From Nitrospira sp. (GTDB lineage Bacteria; Nitrospirota; Nitrospiria; Nitrospirales; Nitrospiraceae): DNA of 12,015 nucleotides. The stretch covers positions 1-12,015 of the forward strand of contig JANYBU010000113.1 in the NCBI GenBank assembly GCA_025360665.1, read 5' to 3'. Shown one piece after another: positions 7,160-12,015 of this stretch (position 1 is the first letter of the stretch; each line of letters starts with the position of its first letter). The translations under genes and the position numbers were made by a program. Below the pieces are notes generated by a model. The model ran no database searches. It had not been told where the DNA came from and saw nothing but the letters and a program-made list of their open reading frames with translations.

Positions 7160-8059
7160 ATGAAAGAGACAATCCCTCAGGGCGCAGCCACGGCGGTTGC
7201 ACCAGCGCAACAAGTGGGAGAAGCGGCCCGACCCAGGCCGGTAATCCACGCGCTCCTCTTCGTGCTCGGCTTTTCGGTCGTCTTCGTCGGCGTGGGCTCG
7301 GTGGTGAGCGGCATCGGCCAACTGGTCTTTGACCTCCGGGCGCCGCTGGCCCGGATCGGGGGTGCCGTCGTCATCCTGTTTGGCCTGGCGACGATGGGCC
7401 TGTTCGGCGCTCTATCGAGGTGGTTGGGCCGCCTGGAAGATTCCGTCGCTGAAGGGGGTGCGCACTGGTGGCTGCTGCCGGTCGGCTGGATGAAGAGCGG
7501 GATTGATCTCTTTCTGCGCTATTTCTACGCCGACACCCGCGCCGATTGGGGCCGGCGCAGCGGCAGCGGCTATGTGCCTTCCTTCCTCATGGGCATGTTC
7601 TTTTCGGCGGGTTGGACGCCCTGCATCGGCCCGACGCTGGGCGCGATTCTGGCGCTGAGCTATAGCACCGCGACCATCAGCCAAGGCGCATTTCTACTTT
7701 CGGGTTATTCGCTGGGCCTGGGAATTCCCTTCGTCCTCTTTGCACTGGCGCTGGATCGCGCGACCGGCCTGTTGCGTTTGCTCAAGCGCCACATCCGGAT
7801 GATTCAGTTGATTAACGGCGCACTGCTCATTCTCATCGGCTTTGCCCTCCTGACGAAGCAGTTGACGATCATCGCGCGCTGGACGCAGGAGCATAACCTC
7901 TATCTGGAGCCGGGTTCCCTGGGCGGGACGACACCCACATTTTTCATCGCCATACTGGCCGGGCTGCTCTCCTTCCTCTCGCCCTGCGTCCTGCCCCTGG
8001 TGCCGGCCTACGTCTTTTATCTGAGTGGGCGCACGGTCTCGGAGACCACAGCCAAATGA
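7160..8059 (+). CDS. ccdA: CcdA-type thiol:disulfide electron transporter with permuted segment order
   Basis: A 299-residue inner-membrane protein. CcdA passes reducing power from cytoplasmic thioredoxin to periplasmic thioredoxins such as TlpA/ResA for cytochrome c maturation. The order is unusual. The protein begins with a short tail and HALLFVLGFSVVFVGVG (30-46), normally the second helix. GWTPCIGPTLGAILAL (151-166) carries Cys155. The last canonical helix is near 216-233. SFLSPCVLPLVPAYVFYLSG (271-290) with Cys276, the usual first helix, comes last. Both redox cysteines are present. The six-helix topology can still close, because both ends of the canonical fold lie on one side of the membrane. 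ATG 7160 was chosen for GGAGG 8 nt upstream. The open frame back to 6959 encodes Gly/Ser-rich sequence without family likeness and crosses the exbD remnant. The gene faces the tlpA operon tail to tail. Confidence 0.85.
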   Translation: MKETIPQGAATAVAPAQQVGEAARPRPVIHALLFVLGFSVVFVGVGSVVSGIGQLVFDLRAPLARIGGAVVILFGLATMGLFGALSRWLGRLEDSVAEGGAHWWLLPVGWMKSGIDLFLRYFYADTRADWGRRSGSGYVPSFLMGMFFSAGWTPCIGPTLGAILALSYSTATISQGAFLLSGYSLGLGIPFVLFALALDRATGLLRLLKRHIRMIQLINGALLILIGFALLTKQLTIIARWTQEHNLYLEPGSLGGTTPTFFIAILAGLLSFLSPCVLPLVPAYVFYLSGRTVSETTAK

Positions 8060-8159
8060 GGGTGCTCAACACGGATTTTCCCTCACGGGACGCCTGCCGG
8101 CAGTGACGTGTTCCCGACGAGCACGCAAGAGGGGAGAAATATTGGGGTCATTGTATGAC

Positions 8160-8184
8160 TGACGTTCCCCCGGAAAACTGGACC
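8160..8184. mobile_element. Possible terminal end of an IS3-family insertion sequence (remnant)
   Basis: The stretch starts TGACGTTCCCCCGG and runs on through AAAACTGGACC. A TG start, a C-run and AAAACTGGACC are in the style of IS3-family ends, judged from memory only. An A-rich run follows at 8189-8206. No transposase frame and no matching opposite end were seen in the window, so at most this is a solo end. It lies 100 bp after the permuted ccdA and 112 bp before the broken cytochrome gene. The rest of the 236-nt gap 8060-8295 shows nothing I can name. Confidence 0.3.
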
Positions 8185-8295
8185 ATCCAAAAAAATGAAA
8201 AAATGCTTCTACGGTTGACCACTTCCAGCAGGGTTAGCGGCGCTTTCTGGGTAGGGGTCCCGAGCAAGGTTTGGAATGCCCCTCAAGGTTGAACC

Positions 8296-8515
8296 CTAAG
8301 ATTTCGCGTGGTGGCTGAGATAGCGGATGATGGCCTCACGCTCCGGCTCTGTCAGAGGTGGGAGCTCTCTTTCGCGGATAAGACGGTCCATTTTTGGCAG
8401 GACCTCCTGCCATTCCGCCATCGTCCGGAACCGCGGATCCGGCACACCATGGGTTCTATAGGACGAGCCATGCTGCCAATACCCCAACGGCGAGTCGTTG
8501 CATCACATTCTTCAT
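8296..8515 (-). pseudogene. Broken cytochrome-c-like remnant lacking a haem-binding site
   Basis: Six nt after the tlpA stop, ATG 8515 opens a signal-peptide-like run, MKNVMQRLAVGVLAAWLVL, that stops at TAG 8458-8456. In another frame the sequence continues THGVPDPRFRTMAEWQEVL, PKMDRLIRERELPPLTEPER and EAIIRYLSHHAKS, ending at TAG 8298-8296. That tail resembles the C-terminal half of small monohaem cytochromes, where CxxCHxxPDP is followed by a helix with an axial Met (KMDRL) and a closing helix ending RYL. Where CxxCH should be, the reading is SYRTH, with both cysteines absent. The simplest account is a deletion with a frameshift that joined the signal peptide to the second half of the haem domain. 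A start at TTG 8487 would keep the tail in one frame but yields no signal peptide. Confidence 0.55.
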
Positions 8516-8521
8516 AGGTCG

Positions 8522-9076
8522 TTATCGGAGCGACGCGGCTTTCACTGGCTCCTGTTTCTGAATCCGCACGACGGTTTCATCGATTTTCTGTTCGGTAAGC
8601 AGGCCACCCTTGATGTATCCCTGCACGCGCCCCTCTTGATCGATGAACACGCTTACGGGTAGCCCGAACACGCCGAACTGGTTGGCCACTTTGTTGTCAC
8701 GATCCATGAGGACCGGATACGTATAGCCGTACTGTTTGATGTGCTCGCGCACTTTCGCATCATCTTCCAACTCATTGATCGCGAGTACCACGAAGCCTTT
8801 ATCACGGAGCTTGTCGAAGCTGGCTTGCATGGCCGGCATTTCCGTCGTGCAGGACTTGCACCAGGTGGCCCAGAAGTTCACGAGGACGATCTTGCCGCGA
8901 TACTGGCTGAGGCTCTGTGATTTGCCCTCCAAGTCGACGAGGCTGAAATCCTCTGCCTGCATGCCGACCGTCGGGACTCGCGAGCCCATGCTCCAGCCGT
9001 CGAAGGCGGGCAGCGCCGTCAACGCAACGAGCAGCACAAGCCCCACGAGCACGGTGTTGGTTCTTCTCGATCGCAT
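8522..9076 (-). CDS. tlpA: Membrane-anchored or secreted TlpA/ResA-like thioredoxin
   Basis: A 184-residue thiol-disulfide oxidoreductase of the AhpC/TSA-Redoxin TlpA class, expected in the periplasm. An N-terminal hydrophobic segment (TVLVGLVLLVALTALPA, 8-24) is a signal anchor or signal peptide. The thioredoxin fold runs from about 38 (EDFSLVDLEGK) to 173. The active site VNFWATWCKSC has Cys73 and Cys76. The cis-proline is Pro140 in FGLPVSVFID. The usual Pro before the second Cys is Ser here (CKSC). ATG 9076 was chosen because GGAGGAGG lies 6 nt upstream and the signal segment follows at once. The open frame extends up to 9238 but overlaps the barrel gene. The gene starts 29 nt after the barrel gene's stop, suggesting one transcript. 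The CcdA-type protein encoded at 7160-8059 is a natural electron donor. Confidence 0.9.
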   Translation of the reverse strand: MRSRRTNTVLVGLVLLVALTALPAFDGWSMGSRVPTVGMQAEDFSLVDLEGKSQSLSQYRGKIVLVNFWATWCKSCTTEMPAMQASFDKLRDKGFVVLAINELEDDAKVREHIKQYGYTYPVLMDRDNKVANQFGVFGLPVSVFIDQEGRVQGYIKGGLLTEQKIDETVVRIQKQEPVKAASLR

Positions 9077-9105
9077 GTCAGCCTCCTCCGCTTCAACCGC
9101 TTCGC

Positions 9106-10218
9106 TTACGATGGGTTCAGCATTTGAAACGAGCGTGAAAGCCCAAAGATGTAACTGGTTCCCTGCGCCAGACTGTTGTTGGAATCCCGCGCAAATGGGA
9201 TTTGTGCAAAGAAATAGACCGATGTCATGTTCGTCCAACTTGATTCGATGAGCTGTCCCAAGCCGACTTGGAAACCTGGCGTAAAGGCGTAGTAGGTCGA
9301 TCCCGTGGTTGGCACCGCGCGGTTCTTGATAGTGGGGTCGATCTCTATTGGCTCCAAACCGCCCGGCGTGCCGACCGGAGCAGACTGCAACAACGAAGAA
9401 CTGAAATTGTCGTGCACCAGATAGCGGTAGTTAACTTGGCCGGTGAGAACCAGCCACGGAGTCGTCACAAGATTCAGCCCGGCATTGAGCATGTATTCGT
9501 CGCCAAACAGATAGCCATCGTTGTTTCGGAACGTGTGCCGGTAACTGGCTGACGCAAATTGATTGAGCCGATGCGGGATCAATTCATATGTCTGATAAAT
9601 TGTCGGATTCAACCCGACTTGCCCCCGACCGAGTTGTGTGGTCGACTCCATGATACCCCCAGCGCTGTCATGAGCGTGTGTATTGCCGGATGGGAGATAG
9701 ACGCCAAATCCCATCACCACCATACTCCGCAGGGTGGGCAACACATTGTACTTGAGGCCCACACGCATGTCCCCAATCCCGTTGGCGGAGAAATTCGTCG
9801 ACTGACCTTCGCCATTTGTTCCATCCTCTCCTAGGCCATCGATGTGTTTGTGCGTACGCCACACATACGGGAGCGTGACTTGTAGTCCGAACCGTTCGGT
9901 GAGACCATAATTAAGGTCGAGCGTTGCCTGCTGCGTAATGGTCCGAGTCTCCTGATGATTATCCAAAATCATCTGCCGGTTCGCCTGATCGAGCCCTGGG
10001 ATCACTCCATTGGTTCCGCTCAGTAATCGCATCGGCGTGTAATTGTAAATCGCATTGACCGTGAGAAGGCCAACCTGCGGAATCTGCTGTTGAGACCCGA
10101 TGACGACAAAACAGGTGACGGATCCGCAGGATGCCTGGGCGGTCTGGGCGCCGGGCCACGAGAAGAAGACGAGTGCAAGACCGAGAATGAATCCAAGTAT
10201 AAACCGTTTCCCTGCCAT
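9106..10218 (-). CDS. Predicted outer-membrane beta-barrel protein, function unknown
   Basis: A 370-residue exported protein. The signal peptide (MAGKRFILGFILGLALVFF, then a cleavage-like AQTAQA before SCGS at 30) is clear. The mature start carries a close cysteine pair, CGSVTC (31-36). The rest alternates short amphipathic strands and turns, such as TLDLNYGLTERFGLQVTLPY, MRVGLKYNVL, VVMGFGVYLPSG, NAGLNLVTTPWLVLTGQVNY and YYAFTPGFQVGLG. It ends in aromatic-rich strands, YIFGLSRSFQML, as expected of a transmembrane barrel. It resembles the broad family of porin-like 'transporter' or phenol-degradation-meta barrels, but no substrate can be read from it. ATG 10218 starts the signal peptide directly, with AAGGA about 12 nt upstream; the open frame runs back to 10242 using a TTG. 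It lies between the small His/Cys protein gene and tlpA on one strand. Confidence 0.75.
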   Translation of the reverse strand: MAGKRFILGFILGLALVFFSWPGAQTAQASCGSVTCFVVIGSQQQIPQVGLLTVNAIYNYTPMRLLSGTNGVIPGLDQANRQMILDNHQETRTITQQATLDLNYGLTERFGLQVTLPYVWRTHKHIDGLGEDGTNGEGQSTNFSANGIGDMRVGLKYNVLPTLRSMVVMGFGVYLPSGNTHAHDSAGGIMESTTQLGRGQVGLNPTIYQTYELIPHRLNQFASASYRHTFRNNDGYLFGDEYMLNAGLNLVTTPWLVLTGQVNYRYLVHDNFSSSLLQSAPVGTPGGLEPIEIDPTIKNRAVPTTGSTYYAFTPGFQVGLGQLIESSWTNMTSVYFFAQIPFARDSNNSLAQGTSYIFGLSRSFQMLNPS

Positions 10219-10337
10219 GATGATGTTGGTCCTTTCTCTCAATAAGAATCGTCCCTATCCGCCTGTCCTACAACCCACCCAGTGGATCGTGTGAGAGACG
10301 GAATGCGGCCCTGCTGCGAGCCGATGAGCAACGGAGA

Positions 10338-10643
10338 CTACAGAGAGAAAGACGGAGGAGCGCGGCTGGAAGAAGTCTGGCACACCTCGATCGAGGGCTG
10401 CGTAGACTGGGGGAGCGTGATGAGGGCAATAGGACTGAGTTCGGCCTGAAACGTGACCACCGCACTATCGAGAACCGTTCCGGCGGCACACATCCAGGAG
10501 CAGAGCACGGTGCCATGCGTTGCAGCCTGATGCTGGGCATGGTGCCCGGCATGTTCGACCGACTGCGCCTGAGCCAATCCGCCGACGGACAGGACACAGA
10601 GCACCAGGAGGATCGAGACGAATTTGAGGACGGTGCGGTTCAT
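10338..10643 (-). CDS. Small exported His/Cys-rich protein, putative metal binder
   Basis: A 101-residue protein with a signal peptide (residues 1-27, VLKFVSILLVLCVLSVGGLA then AQAQ). The mature start is rich in possible metal ligands: HAGHHAQHQAATH (31-43), followed by CSWMC at 48-52 and a single Cys88. Beyond that come short hydrophobic stretches and a Ser/Pro-rich tail. I recognise no named family. It has the look of small periplasmic copper- or redox-linked proteins, loosely like DUF2946, and that is a guess. ATG 10643 was picked because the signal peptide follows directly, although no good ribosome binding site precedes it. The open frame runs back to 10787 through sequence with no protein character. 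It is the first gene of a minus-strand run with the barrel protein and TlpA. Confidence 0.65.
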   Translation of the reverse strand: MNRTVLKFVSILLVLCVLSVGGLAQAQSVEHAGHHAQHQAATHGTVLCSWMCAAGTVLDSAVVTFQAELSPIALITLPQSTQPSIEVCQTSSSRAPPSFSL

Positions 10644-10731
10644 CAGAAGACGACCCAGTGTGACTTGGCCGAATGTTAATGGACGTCCACTAGGCCTGTC
10701 AAGCCGGCTACTCGCACCAGGGCCTCTGCTT

Positions 10732-10737
10732 ATTATA
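10732..10737 (-). promoter_or_regulatory. Candidate -10 box for the small-protein/barrel/tlpA operon
   Basis: Minus-strand reading gives a perfect TATAAT, 89 nt upstream of the small-protein start, in the gap shared with secA. The matching -35 (about TACAGC at 10755-10760) is weak. The plus-strand reading of the same bases (TATTAT) and TATACT at 10759-10764 could serve secA. A perfect 10-bp palindrome, TGGACGTCCA (10680-10689), lies in the leader and could be an operator, without further support. Confidence 0.33.
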
Positions 10738-10743
10738 GGATTC

Positions 10744-10809
10744 ATGGAAAAGATGCTGTATACTGCGCTGATTACTTTCGGAGGCATTGACGTTCGTTCC
10801 GAGCGATAG
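10744..10809 (+). CDS. Possible 21-residue leader peptide ahead of secA
   Basis: An ATG at 10744 opens a 21-codon frame (MEKMLYTALITFGGIDVRSE, then R and TAG) that ends 4 nt before the secA ATG. AGGA sits 3 nt upstream. Its closeness suggests coupling or a leader role, loosely recalling SecM control of secA, but the peptide has no arrest motif and could be chance. Confidence 0.2.
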   Translation: MEKMLYTALITFGGIDVRSER

Positions 10810-10813
10810 CACC

Positions 10814-12015
10814 ATGGTCACCCAACTACTCAACCAGATCTTCGGCAGTAAAAACGATCGTGAAATCAAGGCACTCCGCCCGATTGTGGAGCGGATCAAT
10901 AGCCTGGAATCCGGCCTGACTCCACTCTCCGATCAGGCCCTCGCGGACAAGACTCCGGAGTTCAAGAAGCGCCTTGAGGCCGGGGAGACCTTGGACGACA
11001 TTCTGCCTGAGGCCTTCGCGGTCTGTCGTGAGATGTCCCGCCGCAAGCTGAACATGCGCCATTTCGATGTGCAGTTAATCGGCGGTATGATTCTCCATCG
11101 AGGCCGCATCGCCGAAATGAAGACCGGCGAGGGGAAAACCCTGGTGGCCACGTTGCCGGTGTATCTGAACGCGCTTGAAGGGAAAGGCGTGCACCTCATC
11201 ACCGTGAACGACTATCTCGCCAAGCGCGATGCGCAGTGGATGAGCGTGCTCTACCACGCCCTGGGACTTTCGGTGGGCATCACTCAACATGATGCCTCCT
11301 TTTTCTTCGATCCGACCTATGACGCCTCCGACAAGCGGCTCCAGTCTCTCCGCCCCTGTACGAGGCCTGAAGCCTATCGTGCCGACATCACCTACGGCAC
11401 CAATAACGAGTACGGGTTCGATTACCTCCGCGACAACCTGGTCGTCACCGATTTGGCCCAGTGCGTGCAGCGCGAGTTGCACTACGCCATCGTGGACGAA
11501 GTCGACAGTATCCTCATCGACGAGGCCCGCACGCCGTTGATTATCTCCGGTCCGACGGATGAAACAACCGATCTCTACTACCGCATTAACGCGATCATCC
11601 CGCAGTTGAAACCGGAGCAGGACTACACGGTTGAGGAAAAAACGAAGACCGCGTCGTTGACCGAAGACGGAAACGTCCGAGTCGAGAAATTGCTCGGCGT
11701 GGATAACCTCTACGACCCCGACCATATGGAACTCGTCCACCACGTCGTCAAGGCGCTCCAGGCCTATGCCCTCTACAACCGGGATGTGGACTATGTCGTG
11801 AAAGACGGCGAAGTCATCATCGTGGACGAATTCACCGGGCGACTCATGCCGGGACGCCGCTGGAGCGATGGCCTGCACCAGGCCGTCGAAGCCAAAGAAG
11901 GCGTGAAGATCGAAAACGAGAATCAGACGCTGGCCACGATTACCTACCAGAACTATTTTCGCATGTACAAGAAGCTGTCGGGCATGACCGGTACGGCCGA
12001 CACGGAAGCCGCCGA
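10814..12015 (+). CDS. secA: Preprotein translocase ATPase SecA (N-terminal 400 residues, cut by the window edge)
   Basis: SecA is the cytoplasmic ATPase that drives unfolded preproteins through SecYEG. The visible part covers nucleotide-binding domain 1 and the start of the preprotein-binding region. Walker A is MKTGEGKT (102-109), the DEAD-box equivalent is DEVD (228-231) within AIVDEVDSILIDEARTPLII, and TYGTNNEYGFDYLRDNL is at 193-209. LSGMTGTADTEA is at the right edge. Between SVGITQHD and the ADITYGTNNEYGF stretch there is an insert of about 20 residues compared with E. coli, as in several Nitrospirota and deltaproteobacterial SecAs. ATG 10814 matches the usual start (MVTQLLNQIFGSKND). 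The ribosome binding site before it is weak. A GGAGG at 10780-10784 precedes an in-frame TTG at 10787, but only 2 nt away, which is too close. The gene is complete as far as it can be seen. Confidence 0.97.
   Translation, partial: MVTQLLNQIFGSKNDREIKALRPIVERINSLESGLTPLSDQALADKTPEFKKRLEAGETLDDILPEAFAVCREMSRRKLNMRHFDVQLIGGMILHRGRIAEMKTGEGKTLVATLPVYLNALEGKGVHLITVNDYLAKRDAQWMSVLYHALGLSVGITQHDASFFFDPTYDASDKRLQSLRPCTRPEAYRADITYGTNNEYGFDYLRDNLVVTDLAQCVQRELHYAIVDEVDSILIDEARTPLIISGPTDETTDLYYRINAIIPQLKPEQDYTVEEKTKTASLTEDGNVRVEKLLGVDNLYDPDHMELVHHVVKALQAYALYNRDVDYVVKDGEVIIVDEFTGRLMPGRRWSDGLHQAVEAKEGVKIENENQTLATITYQNYFRMYKKLSGMTGTADTEAA

Noticed and set aside
8068..8112. Inverted repeat AACACG/CGTGTT with inner TGCCGGCA after ccdA as a terminator
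   Set aside because: Short arms around a long interval, only the core pairs well, and no T-run follows.
9559..9834. Open frames opposite the barrel-protein gene
   Set aside because: No recognisable protein features; the signal peptide and beta pattern on the minus strand explain the region.
10680..10689. Palindrome TGGACGTCCA as a defined operator
   Set aside because: A single 10-bp palindrome with no second copy or known regulator match; mentioned only as a possibility.
11075..11878. 267-residue open frame antisense to secA
   Set aside because: Mirror frame of a highly conserved gene; no start context, and secA on the other strand is certain.
1..12015. CRISPR array, tRNA or rRNA genes
   Set aside because: No regularly spaced repeats, cloverleaf or conserved rRNA segments were noticed on either strand.

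Overview
The window looks like a piece of a Gram-negative chromosome of moderately high GC, most plausibly from Nitrospira or a close relative in the Nitrospirota. This placement is inference. It rests on the SecA variant, which has a longer insert before ITYGTNNEYGFDYLRDN, on the exported small His/Cys protein and barrel protein next to TlpA, and on overall gene style. No database search was possible.

Layout. Positions 1-162 hold the C-terminal end of a gene, perhaps a PilZ-domain protein. On the minus strand, 258-3625 holds a two-gene ABC transporter (ATPase, then a large FtsX/MacB-type permease, overlapping by 4 nt). It is divergent from a plus-strand SGNH esterase (3685-4437) and a membrane-fused spermidine-synthase-like protein (4487-6043). 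The divergent esterase/ATPase/permease set matches tesA-ybbA-ybbP of E. coli.

From about 6050 to 7140 there is no intact gene. Reading the minus strand across frames recovers the wreck of an exbD-like gene followed by a Phd/VapB antitoxin and a PIN (VapC) toxin. Each is broken by small frameshifts and the toxin is also truncated at its 3' end.

Next, on the plus strand (7160-8059), is an intact CcdA-type thiol-electron transporter with its own promoter-like -10 and a strong ribosome binding site. Its signature segments are in the wrong order: the SFLSPCVLPLVP helix that normally opens CcdA sits at the extreme C terminus. This looks like a natural circular permutation and is the most unusual thing in the window. 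A candidate insertion-sequence end lies 100 bp downstream.

Convergent with it, on the minus strand, is a probable operon (10643 to 8296): a small exported His/Cys-rich protein, an outer-membrane beta-barrel protein, a TlpA-like thioredoxin, and a broken cytochrome-c-like remnant without its haem site. CcdA and TlpA would form a periplasmic thiol-reducing pathway. The right edge (10814 onward) is the start of secA, divergent from that operon.
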